A stretch of DNA of 24,524 nucleotides from the NCBI GenBank assembly GCA_036525295.1, contig DATDAQ010000158.1, positions 1 through 24,524 of the forward strand, read 5' to 3'. Source of the DNA: VRUE01 sp036525295. Its GTDB lineage: Bacteria; Actinomycetota; Thermoleophilia; Solirubrobacterales; 70-9. Below the pieces are notes generated by a model. It searched no databases, was not told the DNA's origin, and was given only the letters and a program-made list of their open reading frames with translations. Positions 1 through 6,645 of the stretch are shown in pieces. The position numbers and the translations under genes were made by a program. Every line of letters begins with the position of its first letter. Within the stretch, counting starts at the first letter, position 1.

Positions 1-50
1 CTATGCCGCGGATTTCGGCCCGTCGGCGGACAGATCTAGACTGCGGCCCA

Positions 51-551
51 ATGATGCGGGGAACGGTCGTCACCTCTCCGGACGGACATCGCTGGCAGGT
101 GGGGCGACGCTGGGTGGACAGGTCGCTGCCTGATCTGCGCCACCGCTACCGCACCCACCGCGAAAAGGTCTTCGGCGATGACAACGGCAGCGGCCCGCTT
201 GACGTGCTCATGCTGCCGGACTTCGACCTGTTGGATTTTGACGACAGCCCCGTGGCCGCCATCGCGGTCGCAGCCGCGGTCGCGATTGGAGCCCTTCTGC
301 TCTTCTTGATCCTGCTCCCCCTGATCGGGATCGCCCTCGAGTTGATCATCCTGCTGGTGCTGCTCTGGTCAGGGATCGTCGGGCGGGTGGTCTTCGGACG
401 CCCCTGGGTCGTCGTGGCCGCCGACCTCGACGACCCAGAGCGCTCGGCGGCCTTCGCGGTCAAAGGGTGGCGACGCTCGGGTCAGGCCACCGAGGAGCTG
501 AAGCGAGCGATCACCGTCGCCGGAACGCCGAATATCGAAACCTCCGACTGA
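51..551 (+). CDS. hypothetical two-helix membrane protein
   Basis: I do not recognise this 166-aa protein. The reading frame is open from base 3, but tandem ATG codons at 51 and 54 are the likeliest start. The N-terminal part (about residues 1-70) is polar and holds a tryptophan- and arginine-rich stretch followed by an acidic patch. Two adjacent hydrophobic segments follow at roughly residues 67-85 and 87-110, giving a hairpin in the membrane. A soluble tail of about 50 residues ends the protein. It converges on rapZ, and its TGA lies inside the left arm of a long palindrome that ends both genes. Function is unknown; the membrane topology is inferred from hydrophobicity. Confidence 0.6.
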   Translation: MMRGTVVTSPDGHRWQVGRRWVDRSLPDLRHRYRTHREKVFGDDNGSGPLDVLMLPDFDLLDFDDSPVAAIAVAAAVAIGALLLFLILLPLIGIALELIILLVLLWSGIVGRVVFGRPWVVVAADLDDPERSAAFAVKGWRRSGQATEELKRAITVAGTPNIETSD

Positions 552-649
552 CGAGGTCTAGATGTCGCCAGGCCAGGACGCAGGGAGCGAAGCGTGCTTT
601 GCACGTGAGCGAGCGAGGACGCCGCGTGGTGGCATCTAGACCTCGTCAG
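548..649. terminator. long palindrome between convergent genes, likely bidirectional terminator
   Basis: The 17-nt arm CTGACGAGGTCTAGATG at 548-564 is repeated exactly as its reverse complement at 633-649. The arms contain the stop codons of both flanking convergent genes (TGA at 549-551; rapZ TAG at 638-636). A second, perfect hairpin CGTGC-TTT-GCACG sits in the middle at 593-605. There is no T-tract, so factor-independent termination is uncertain. The region between the arms also holds the direct repeat AGGACGC (574-580 and 615-621), so a repetitive extragenic palindrome is an alternative reading. Confidence 0.55.
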
Positions 650-1562
650 CGTCGCGGTGCTTCATGTGGACGACTACGTCGTCGCGTCCTTCCAGCTCGC
701 GGCGGATCCGGTCGGCGACCGTGATCGAGCGGTGGCGGCCGCCGGTGCAGCCGATCGCGATAGTCAGGTGGCTCTTGCCCTCGGTCACGTAGGCGGGGAC
801 CAGGAACTCCAGCAGCGGCAGCAGGCGGCCGTAGAACTCCCCCGCCTGCGTGCCCGACTCGACGTAATCGCGCACCCTGCTGTCGAGCCCGGTCAGCGGT
901 CGCAGGTCGTCGACGTAGTGCGGGTTGGGCAGGAAGCGGACGTCAAGGGTGAGGTCGGCGTCGTGGGGTGGTCCGTTCTTGAAGCCGAAGGTGAGCAGGG
1001 TCAGCGCCATCTTGCTGGTCTCGTGGCGACCGAGCATCTCCTCGGCGATGCGGCGCCGCAGGGTCCCGCCGCTGAGGTTGCTGGTGTCCATCACCAGGTC
1101 GGCGCGCTCGCGTAGCGGCGCCAGCATCTCGCGCTCGGCCCTGATGCCGTCGACGATATGGCCTTCGGGCGCCAGCGGATGCCGGCGTCGCGTCTCCTTG
1201 TAGCGGTCGACCAGCGTCTCCTCGTCGGCCTCCAAGAAGAGCACGGTCGGCCTCAGCCCGTCGGCCTGGAGGTCGTCCAGCACCTGCAGCAGGTCGTCGA
1301 AGTAATCGCCGCCGCGCACGTCGGAGACGACGGCGGCCCGCTCCACTCCGCTGCCGTCGTGGCGGAAGAGCTCGCCGAGGCTGCCGATCATCCGCGGCGG
1401 CAGGTTGTCGACACAGAAGTAGCCGCCGTCCTCGAATGCGGCGATCGCCTCCGACTTGCCCGCGCCGGAGTGGCCGGTGATGAGGACGAGGTTGACCTCG
1501 CGCCCCCCGGCCTCCCGGTCGCCCGCGGCCGCTTCCCTTGCCCTGGAAGGACTCCTCGCCAT
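636..1562 (-). CDS. rapZ: RapZ/YvcJ-family nucleotide-binding protein
   Basis: This 308-aa P-loop protein has the Walker A motif GHSGAGKS close to its N-terminus, the family signature GGYFCVDNLPP shortly after, and the conserved C-terminal half with TFGFKNGPP, DVRFLPNPHY and AIGCTGGRHRS. Those motifs define the RapZ family, which in E. coli is an RNase E adaptor controlling GlmZ and so amino-sugar synthesis; in actinobacteria the role is less clear. Its ATG at 1562 overlaps the last base of the uvrC TGA (TGATG), so it is translationally coupled to uvrC. A TTG one codon earlier is possible but less likely. The yvcK and whiA genes that usually follow in Gram-positives are not here; the gene ends in a palindrome instead. 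Confidence 0.93.
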   Translation of the reverse strand: MARSPSRAREAAAGDREAGGREVNLVLITGHSGAGKSEAIAAFEDGGYFCVDNLPPRMIGSLGELFRHDGSGVERAAVVSDVRGGDYFDDLLQVLDDLQADGLRPTVLFLEADEETLVDRYKETRRRHPLAPEGHIVDGIRAEREMLAPLRERADLVMDTSNLSGGTLRRRIAEEMLGRHETSKMALTLLTFGFKNGPPHDADLTLDVRFLPNPHYVDDLRPLTGLDSRVRDYVESGTQAGEFYGRLLPLLEFLVPAYVTEGKSHLTIAIGCTGGRHRSITVADRIRRELEGRDDVVVHMKHRDADEV

Positions 1563-3457
1563 CAACCCGTCCTGTTCAGCTGCTCGTGGATCTCACGGGC
1601 TACCTTGCCAGGCACGCCGGGCACCATTTCGAGCTCCTCGCGGGTGGCCGCGACGAACCGCTCTGGAGAGCCGAAATGCTGGAGCAGCGCCCGCTTGCGC
1701 ACCGGGCCCACCCCCTTCAGCTCGTCCAGCACCGAGCCGGTCATCGCTCGGTCGCGGCGGCCGCGATGGTGGTCGATCGCGAAGCGGTGGGCCTCGTCGC
1801 GCACCCGCTGCAGCAGCTTGGAGGCCTCCGAGGAGGCCGGCAGGTCGATCGGCGCCGCCCGGCCGGGGACGTAGACCTCCTCCAGCTTCTTGGCCAGGCC
1901 GATCACCGCGACGCCGCGCTCGACGAAGGGGTGCAGGACCCGCATCCCCGCCGAGAGCTGCCCCTTGCCGCCGTCGATCACGACCAGGGACGGCAGCGAG
2001 GCGAAGCTCGCGTCGCGCTTGCCGTCGTGCGGCGAGAGGTCGACCTGCTCGAGGTAGCGGTTCATCCGCCGGCCCAGCACCTCTTCCATCGAGGCAAAGT
2101 CGTCGGGGCCGTCGCCGCGCCCGTCGCCATCCTCGCCGCGCACCCGGAACCGCCTGTAGTCGGCCTTCTTGGTCGCACCCCCCTCGAACACCACCATCGA
2201 GGCGACGGTGTGCTCGCCGCCGAGATTGGAGATGTCGAAGCCCTCGATCCGGACCGGCAGCTCCTGCATGCCGAGCGCCTCGCGCAGGTCGGCCAGCGAC
2301 TCGACCCGCCGCTGGCGGCGGTGCTCGCGGCGCAGCCGGTCCTGGTCGAGGGCGAGGCGGGCGTTGCGCTCGGCGAGCTCGCGCAGGCGCCGCTTGTCGC
2401 CGCGCTCGGCGACCCGCACCTCGACCGTGCCGCCGCGTCGCTCGCTCAGCGCCGCCTCCAGCAGCTCAACCCGGTCGCGCAGGTAGGGGCCGACGACAAT
2501 CGTCCGCGGCACCGCCGGCGATGCCGAGTAGTACTGGCCGACGAACTCCTCGGCCACCTCGGCCAGCTCGCGCTCGGCCTGGTTGTCGAGATAGAAGCTC
2601 TGGCGCTCGGCGAGGATGCCGTCACGGACCTGGAAGACCTGGGCGTTGGCGTCGGCCCCCTCGGCCGCGACCCCGATGAGGTCGGCGGTGCCGACCGTGC
2701 CCCCGGCGACGCGCTGGCGCTCGAACAGCGACTGGATCGCCTTCAGCCGGTCGCGGTGCAGGGCGGCGCGCTCGAACTCGCGCTCCACCGCCGCCCCCTC
2801 CATCTTCGCCTGCTCGTCGGCCTCGACCTGGCGGTAGCGTCCGGAGAGGAAGTCGACGATCGCGTCGACGTTACGGCGGTACTCCTCGCGGGTGATGTAG
2901 CCGACGCAGGGCGCCCCGCAGCGCTTGATGTAGTAGTCGAGGCAGGGGCTGCCGGAGCGGCGGCCGGGCTCGGCGCCCTCGCAGGTGCGGAACTGGAACA
3001 GCTTGCCGAGCAGGTCGAGAGTCTCACGCACGCGCTTGGCGCTGGAGAATGGCCCGAAATAGGCGCGGCCCGGCCGGTGCTTCTCACGGGTGAAGTAGAC
3101 GCGCGGGTAGTCCTCGTCGAGACTGACGCAGACGTAGGGATAGGACTTGTCGTCGCGCAGGCGGATGTTGAAACGCGGCCGGTGGCGTTTGATGAAGCTC
3201 TGCTCCGCGAGCAGTGCCTCGGCCTCGGTCGAGGTGAGGAGGCACTCGATCCGGTCCACTCGCGAGGTGAGCCGGGTGTCTCCTCCGGAGAAGTGCGAGG
3301 CGACCCGCTTGCGGATCGAGCGGGCCTTGCCGACGTAGAGGATCTCGCCCTCGCCGTCGTGGAAGAGGTAGACGCCGGGCGAGTCGGGCAGCTCGCGGCG
3401 CTGCTGCGCGACCCGTTCGGCCCGTGTCGCCCGTGTCCTGTCGTCGGCGTCGTTCAC
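1562..3457 (-). CDS. uvrC: UvrABC excinuclease subunit C
   Basis: UvrC makes the dual incisions on either side of a DNA lesion bound by UvrA/UvrB. All expected domains of this 631-aa protein are visible in order. An N-terminal GIY-YIG nuclease carries GVYLF and YVGKA (about residues 28-45). A Cys cluster follows, with cysteines in CEG, PCLDYY and RCGAPC. Then come a UVR (UvrB-binding) helix rich in E/R around residues 200-235, an RNase H-like second nuclease (GFDISN, VVIDGGKGQ, FAIDHHR), and a tandem helix-hairpin-helix C-terminus (GVGPVRKRALLQHFG, VPGVPGKVA). I place the start at GTG 3457. The frame stays open to 3556, but that extension would overlap the divergent crotonase gene and has no homology. 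An AGGAG lies about 13 nt upstream of the GTG. Confidence 0.96.
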   Translation of the reverse strand: MNDADDRTRATRAERVAQQRRELPDSPGVYLFHDGEGEILYVGKARSIRKRVASHFSGGDTRLTSRVDRIECLLTSTEAEALLAEQSFIKRHRPRFNIRLRDDKSYPYVCVSLDEDYPRVYFTREKHRPGRAYFGPFSSAKRVRETLDLLGKLFQFRTCEGAEPGRRSGSPCLDYYIKRCGAPCVGYITREEYRRNVDAIVDFLSGRYRQVEADEQAKMEGAAVEREFERAALHRDRLKAIQSLFERQRVAGGTVGTADLIGVAAEGADANAQVFQVRDGILAERQSFYLDNQAERELAEVAEEFVGQYYSASPAVPRTIVVGPYLRDRVELLEAALSERRGGTVEVRVAERGDKRRLRELAERNARLALDQDRLRREHRRQRRVESLADLREALGMQELPVRIEGFDISNLGGEHTVASMVVFEGGATKKADYRRFRVRGEDGDGRGDGPDDFASMEEVLGRRMNRYLEQVDLSPHDGKRDASFASLPSLVVIDGGKGQLSAGMRVLHPFVERGVAVIGLAKKLEEVYVPGRAAPIDLPASSEASKLLQRVRDEAHRFAIDHHRGRRDRAMTGSVLDELKGVGPVRKRALLQHFGSPERFVAATREELEMVPGVPGKVAREIHEQLNRTG

Positions 3458-3531
3458 AGGCCAAAGGGTAGGCTCCTGGCCAGCCGGCCAAAGCCACCAG
3501 ACCAAAACTTCACGCCCAGAGGGGGAGCGAG
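3458..3531. promoter_or_regulatory. divergent intergenic region uvrC / crotonase
   Basis: These 74 bases separate two divergent starts and must hold, or overlap, both promoters. A clear ribosome-binding site, GGGGGAGCGAG, ends 1 nt before the ATG at 3532. For uvrC the best Shine-Dalgarno is AGGAG on the minus strand. I see no convincing -35/-10 pair on either strand. Confidence 0.4.
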
Positions 3532-4356
3532 ATGACCACGGAGACGCTGAGCACACCCGAGTTGAAGACGATGAAGCTCGAGATCGACGGGGAGATCGGC
3601 ATCCTCACCCTCGACCGCCCCGACGCCTTCAACGCGATGAGCCCGGAGATGATCGGCGAGATGACGGTGGCCTTCCCGTGGCTCGCCGACCAGGCACCGC
3701 TGCGGGCGCTTATCGTGACTGGCTCCGGCAAAGCCTTCTGCTCGGGCGGCGACGTCAACTGGTTCAAAGAGGGCGTCTCCTCCGAGGAGATCGACCTGCC
3801 CGCGCAGGTGCGCCGCGGCGCCGACGCGCTGCACATGGCGATCGTCGACTTCCGCCGCATCCCCTACCCGGTGATCTGCGCCGTCAACGGCCCGGCAGCC
3901 GGCGCCGGCTTCTCGCTGGCGCTCGCCTGCGACATCCGGATCTCCTCCGAGGAGGCCTTCTTCGCCTGCGCCTACGGCCGCATCGGCGCCTCCCCCGACG
4001 GCGGCATGACCTACTTCCTGCCGCGCGTCGTCGGGCCGAGCCGGGCGCTGGAAATCCTCCTCAACGACCCCAACATGACCGCCGAGGACGCGCTGGCCGA
4101 GAAGATCGTCTCCGAGGTCGTCGCCCCCGAGGACCTGATGAACCGGGCCCGAGCGAAGGCCGAGAAGCTGGCGGCGAAGGCCCCCCACTACGTGCGGATG
4201 GCGAAAATCCTCGCCGGCCAGAGCATCGAGAACAACCTCACCGAGCACCTGCAGCTGGAGCGTCACGGGATCGCCGACAGCATGGCCACCGAGGATCTGC
4301 GCAACGGTGTCGAGGCCTTCTTCGGCGGCGACACCCCGGAGTTCAAGGGCCGCTGA
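3532..4356 (+). CDS. enoyl-CoA hydratase/isomerase (crotonase) family protein
   Basis: This 274-aa protein belongs to the crotonase superfamily, whose members hydrate, isomerise or cleave acyl-CoA thioesters. The two oxyanion-hole loops are present as CSGGD (residues 70-74) and NGPAAGAG (119-126). The catalytic-loop segment reads SPDGGMTYFLPR with Asp156 where classical hydratases carry Glu. That Asp-containing loop resembles PaaG-type isomerases, so isomerase or an atypical hydratase is as likely as 3-hydroxyacyl-CoA formation. The start is fixed by a strong ribosome-binding site. No other beta-oxidation gene is adjacent, although an R-specific hydratase gene lies 3.2 kb away. The substrate cannot be told. 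Confidence 0.9.
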   Translation: MTTETLSTPELKTMKLEIDGEIGILTLDRPDAFNAMSPEMIGEMTVAFPWLADQAPLRALIVTGSGKAFCSGGDVNWFKEGVSSEEIDLPAQVRRGADALHMAIVDFRRIPYPVICAVNGPAAGAGFSLALACDIRISSEEAFFACAYGRIGASPDGGMTYFLPRVVGPSRALEILLNDPNMTAEDALAEKIVSEVVAPEDLMNRARAKAEKLAAKAPHYVRMAKILAGQSIENNLTEHLQLERHGIADSMATEDLRNGVEAFFGGDTPEFKGR

Positions 4357-4428
4357 ACTCATCCGGCCTGCACCCGCATGCAGCTACAGTCCCACTGAGC
4401 GTTCTCCCGACGGAAAGGATCCCCGGTC
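4357..4428. promoter_or_regulatory. short intergenic region before the cupredoxin gene
   Basis: These 72 bases hold a small dyad CTGCA-N6-TGCAG just after the crotonase stop, a TACAGT -10-like hexamer, and a GGAAAGGA ribosome-binding site about 8 nt before the ATG at 4429. I could not match a -35 element, so whether the lipoprotein gene has its own promoter is undecided. Confidence 0.3.
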
Positions 4429-4884
4429 ATGAACAAGGTCGCGGCACTTCTAGCACTCGCCCTCGCAGCGTTCACCCTCGTCGCTTGCGGCGGCGACGAC
4501 TCCGACACGACCCCAACCGGCGGCGGCGAAACCACCCAGGAAGCCGAAACGGATGAGCAGGAAAACGCCGGCGGCGGTGCCGAAGGGGGCGGTGCGGGCT
4601 CGACCCTCAGCTTCGAGGCCGACCCTGAAGGCGCTCTCGCCTACACCACGACCGAAGCCACGACCAAGGCCGGCAAAGTGACCGTCGAGTTCGACAACCC
4701 GCAGTCGCTGACCCACGACGTCGCGATCGAAGACTCCGGCGGCAAAGAGGTCGGCGCCACCGAACTGATCGCCGACAGCTCCGACTCGACCACGGTCAAC
4801 CTCAAACCCGGCACCTACACCTTCTTCTGCTCGGTCCCCGGCCATCGCGAAGCGGGCATGGAAGGCACGCTGACGGTCGAATAG
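4429..4884 (+). CDS. secreted cupredoxin-domain lipoprotein
   Basis: This 151-aa protein starts with a lipoprotein signal peptide ending in the lipobox LVAC (Cys20), so it should be anchored to the outer face of the cell membrane. A low-complexity linker rich in Gly, Glu and Thr covers roughly residues 21-58. The C-terminal domain is a plastocyanin/azurin-like cupredoxin. His96 (in THDV), Cys134, His139 and Met144 (C-x4-H-x4-M) form a complete type 1 copper site. It probably carries single electrons at the membrane surface or binds extracytoplasmic copper. No oxidase or nitrite reductase gene is near, so its redox partner is unknown. A hairpin follows the stop. Confidence 0.88.
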   Translation: MNKVAALLALALAAFTLVACGGDDSDTTPTGGGETTQEAETDEQENAGGGAEGGGAGSTLSFEADPEGALAYTTTEATTKAGKVTVEFDNPQSLTHDVAIEDSGGKEVGATELIADSSDSTTVNLKPGTYTFFCSVPGHREAGMEGTLTVE

Positions 4885-4886
4885 GC

Positions 4887-4904
4887 CGGGCGCCGCTGCG
4901 CCCG
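4887..4904 (+). terminator. GC hairpin after the cupredoxin gene
   Basis: A perfect 7-bp stem with a 4-nt loop, CGGGCGC-CGCT-GCGCCCG, begins 2 nt after the TAG. It lacks a T-tract, as is common for actinobacterial terminators. Confidence 0.55.
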
Positions 4905-4939
4905 TCGTCAGGCGGGCGCCATTACGCGGGTGACACGCG

Positions 4940-4955
4940 AAGCCCTGTCAGGCTT
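4940..4955. promoter_or_regulatory. dyad upstream of hicA, possible operator
   Basis: AAGCC-CTGTCA-GGCTT forms a perfect 5-bp dyad about 45 nt before the first hicA start codon, within the short leader of the cassette. A TTGGCG hexamer follows at 4954-4959 and TAGAGT at 4986-4991, but their 26-bp spacing is too long for a standard promoter. The operator role is a guess based on position. Confidence 0.25.
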
Positions 4956-5017
4956 GGCGCAGACAAAACCATCCGAAAGCCCCCCTAGAGTGGCGGCGCA
5001 TGGGGCATTTTCCGTCG

Positions 5018-5233
5018 ATGAAGGCAAAGCGCCTGCTGGCCACCTTGGAACGCAGGCCGCTCGGCTACCGCGCTGTACGCCAAACCGGCTCACATCGTCG
5101 GTTGGAGGCGGCAGGTCGGCCACCGTTGACCTTCGCGTTCCATGACAACGCCACAATCCCCTCCGCCCTCGTGCGCAAGATCCTCATCAGGGACATTGGA
5201 CTTGCCGAGGACGAGGCCCGGAAGCTACTCTGA
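5018..5233 (+). CDS. hicA: HicA-type mRNA interferase toxin
   Basis: This 71-aa protein (77 aa if the ATG at 5000 is used) has the HicA/YcfA double-stranded-RNA-binding-like fold signature. It has an MKAKRLL N-terminus, the catalytic GSHRRL with the conserved His, PLTFAFHD, and the TIP...LVRKIL...DIGL tail. HicA toxins cleave mRNA and stop growth when their HicB partner is lost. The ATG at 5018 gives the usual family N-terminus. hicB follows after 13 nt with its own ribosome-binding site. The pair sits inside a MaoC gene remnant, which argues that it arrived as a cassette. Confidence 0.9.
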   Translation: MKAKRLLATLERRPLGYRAVRQTGSHRRLEAAGRPPLTFAFHDNATIPSALVRKILIRDIGLAEDEARKLL

Positions 5234-5246
5234 CTTGGAGGATCGA

Positions 5247-5444
5247 ATGGAGACCGTGCGCGTCATTTATCACCACGAGGCCGACGGCTGGTGGGCCGAG
5301 TCCCCCGATGTCGAGGGCTGGTCTGCCGCTGGCGACTCTTACGAGGAAGTCGTCAAGCTCGCCGAAGAGGGCATCCCATTCGCCCTAGGGCACGATGCCA
5401 ACCTGGAGCACTTCGTTCCAGCTGGCGAGCACGTCGCAGCCTAG
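5247..5444 (+). CDS. hicB: HicB-type antitoxin, short form
   Basis: This 65-aa protein has the partial RNase H fold of HicB antitoxins. The strand-turn pattern VRVIYHHEADGWWAESPDVEG is followed by a helix starting SYEEVVKLAEEGIPFAL. HicB neutralises HicA by binding its active site. This short version lacks the ribbon-helix-helix or helix-turn-helix C-terminal domain found in many HicB proteins, so it may not repress its own operon alone. The start at 5247 is set by CTTGGAGG a few bases upstream. Its TAG overlaps the point where the MaoC remnant resumes. Confidence 0.88.
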   Translation: METVRVIYHHEADGWWAESPDVEGWSAAGDSYEEVVKLAEEGIPFALGHDANLEHFVPAGEHVAA

Positions 5445-5623
5445 TCGCCAACGAAGAACGGCTTTCCGTTGCCCTCGACCCCGAGGATGAGCGGGGTCAC
5501 CTGCCTCGTACCAGCCGCCGCCCCTGTCGTCGATCGAGACGATCTCGGCCCTGGCGCGAATCTTCGAGTCCACAGGGACGGGGGCTGGGAAGCGGGCTGT
5601 TGTTGTCGTTGTATGAGTTCGGC

Positions 5624-5687
5624 CGATCCGGCTAAGCCAAAGGCGTACCCCTGCCGCTGCTCCCCCATCGCCAGCCTAGCCGGATCG
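5624..5687. repeat. 11-bp inverted repeat upstream of the unknown gene
   Basis: CGATCCGGCTA at 5624-5634 is repeated exactly in inverted orientation at 5677-5687 (TAGCCGGATCG), with a 42-nt spacer. The pair lies just beyond the end of the MaoC remnant and 116 nt before the next start codon. It could mark the end of a small mobile element, a recombination site, or a structured leader. The rest of 5601-5802 shows no gene; the final bases hold a GGGAGA ribosome-binding site. Confidence 0.4.
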
Positions 5688-5802
5688 TCGTTCAAAAGTA
5701 CGCAAATTGCATGCCTCTGGCGAGAGCAATCCGTCCGCCCCTAGGGCAACCCTGCGTAGTTCCCTCAACCAAACCCCGATGGCAACCGGGAGAAAGACAA
5801 AC

Positions 5803-6327
5803 ATGAATCAATCAGATGCAGCGGACGCAGCGAAGGTAATGGAGACCTTCTATGCAGCCGAGGACGAACTCGAGCACGACGTTCACATGAAGTACGGCGC
5901 AATCTTCGACCAAGCGTATGAGCACCTACCCGACGGCGCATTGACTGCATTGGTCCAGCGCCTCAGCGACAACGCGCCGATGTTGGTGGCACTAAAGAGC
6001 AACTCGCTCTACATGCTGACGGTCCAGGAGCAGCCAGCGGGAACCATCGGCCAACCCAAAACGAACTGCACGATGATCCACGTACAGCCTGGTGCAGCTG
6101 TCGTCGAATCGGAGCCGCGATTCAGAACCCGAAGCGGCACTGGCCCTGCTCCCCGTACGACGACGTGGCGGTTCAAGTTCACGGATGGACCAATACTGGA
6201 GTTCGATGCCCATTTCCACCCCGACCAACAATCGGACGGACGAGAGGCACTTGGCAAAGCGCTCGCCACCGTTCTGGGTTGGGATCTGCCCCAAGTCCAA
6301 GCAGTGCCATTGGTAGCGATGCGGTGA
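5803..6327 (+). CDS. unrecognised 174-aa protein in accessory island
   Basis: I do not recognise this protein. I chose the ATG at 5803 because GGGAGA lies about 9 nt upstream; the frame is open to a TTG at 5707. There is no signal peptide or membrane helix. Residues 5-60 look helical and acidic (KVMETFYAAEDELEHDVHMKYG). Strand-rich segments follow (LKSNSLYMLTVQE, TNCTMIHVQPGAAVVE, TTTWRFKFTDGPILEFDAHF), suggesting one compact alpha/beta domain. The DNA is less G+C-rich than that of housekeeping neighbours, with relaxed codon choice. Its TGA overlaps the GTG of a micro-ORF, and an AbiJ-like gene faces it, so a role in phage defence or toxin-antitoxin biology is possible but unproven. Confidence 0.7.
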   Translation: MNQSDAADAAKVMETFYAAEDELEHDVHMKYGAIFDQAYEHLPDGALTALVQRLSDNAPMLVALKSNSLYMLTVQEQPAGTIGQPKTNCTMIHVQPGAAVVESEPRFRTRSGTGPAPRTTTWRFKFTDGPILEFDAHFHPDQQSDGREALGKALATVLGWDLPQVQAVPLVAMR

Positions 6328-6437
6328 AGGTGCGCATCAACGAGCTGAGCGAAAGCGACAGGGTCAAGCGTGGTGAGAAGCGTGTATCGCCACTTACAAA
6401 ATCTACCGAGGAGATGCAATGGCGGAGCAAGCCGTGA
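6324..6437 (+). CDS. possible 37-aa basic micro-ORF coupled by GTGA
   Basis: A GTG at 6324 overlaps the TGA of the preceding gene (GTGA), a typical coupling arrangement. It opens a 37-codon frame rich in Lys, Arg and Glu (MKVRINELSESDRVKRGEKR and onward). Its last 18 bases plus stop overlap the start of the next small gene in a different frame. There is no strong ribosome-binding site of its own. It may encode a small basic peptide, or it may only carry ribosomes to the next start. I have no homology for it. Confidence 0.35.
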   Translation: MKVRINELSESDRVKRGEKRVSPLTKSTEEMQWRSKP

Positions 6438-6562
6438 GAGACCTTGCCGAGGGACTATTTAAGCTGGCAAAGGCTGTCGAGGCGCTGGCACGGGAACAGG
6501 GCAATTCGCAGGCTGAGCAATGGGCGCGTCAGGCAAAGCGGGAGGGCAACACGCATCGGTAG
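6419..6562 (+). CDS. 47-aa helical micro-protein
   Basis: An ATG at 6419 preceded by ACCGAGGAGATGCA (a strong GAGGAG ribosome-binding site) opens a 47-codon frame. The product is predicted to be almost entirely helical and amphipathic. It begins MAEQAVRDLAEGLFKLAKAV and continues EALAREQGNSQAEQWARQAK, with a heptad-like spacing of L, A and V. Such peptides often act as antitoxins, subunits or small regulators, but I cannot assign a family. It is the last gene of the 5803-6562 cluster. Confidence 0.6.
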   Translation: MAEQAVRDLAEGLFKLAKAVEALAREQGNSQAEQWARQAKREGNTHR

Positions 6563-6579
6563 AACTAGCTCCGCACTAG

Positions 6580-6592
6580 CCCAATAATTGGG
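6580..6592. terminator. AT-centred palindrome after the micro-protein gene
   Basis: CCCAATAATTGGG is a perfect palindrome around one central base, 18 nt after the micro-protein stop. It could start a terminator for the plus-strand cluster; there is no T-run. Confidence 0.3.
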
Positions 6593-6619
6593 TGCATCGC
6601 CCCCGCTTATCTATGCACT

Positions 6620-6645
6620 GTGCCTCAGCGCTTACCGCGAGGCAC
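6620..6645. terminator. 7-bp hairpin at the convergent end of the AbiJ-like gene
   Basis: GTGCCTC at 6620-6626 pairs perfectly with GAGGCAC at 6639-6645. It overlaps the last codons and stop of the minus-strand AbiJ-like gene and lies 58 nt beyond the plus-strand micro-gene, so it may stop transcription from both sides. Confidence 0.4.

Larger units (their letters stand above)
4908..5600 (-). pseudogene. MaoC-hydratase 3' remnant, interrupted by hicAB
   Basis: Bases 5444-5600 read, on the minus strand, as the C-terminal third of the intact MaoC gene at 7564-8037. The stretch FPAPVPVDSK and a near-copy of RAKAEVVSIDDKGGGWYEA are recognisable. A one-base insertion around 5510 then shifts the frame, and the match resumes in another frame with VEGN-K-FVGD. 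The last codons (TRVMAP-A and TGA) are found separately at 4908-4934, differing from the intact copy by one missing codon. Between the two pieces lie about 509 bp carrying hicAB. The N-terminal half with the catalytic Asp/His is absent. It is therefore a non-functional duplicate, in direct orientation to the intact gene. Confidence 0.88.

Noticed and set aside
1538..3535. A 665-codon open frame on the plus strand opposite uvrC
   Set aside because: It is rich in Val, Leu, Ala, Asp and Glu as expected for the antisense of a high-G+C gene, has no domain signature, and the opposite strand encodes a complete UvrC.
3454..4362. A 302-codon minus-strand frame opposite the crotonase gene
   Set aside because: The plus strand encodes a full crotonase with both oxyanion-hole motifs and a strong ribosome-binding site.
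5606..5802. Possible non-coding RNA or tRNA-like segment before the unknown gene
   Set aside because: I could find an inverted repeat but no cloverleaf, anticodon arm or conserved T-loop pattern.
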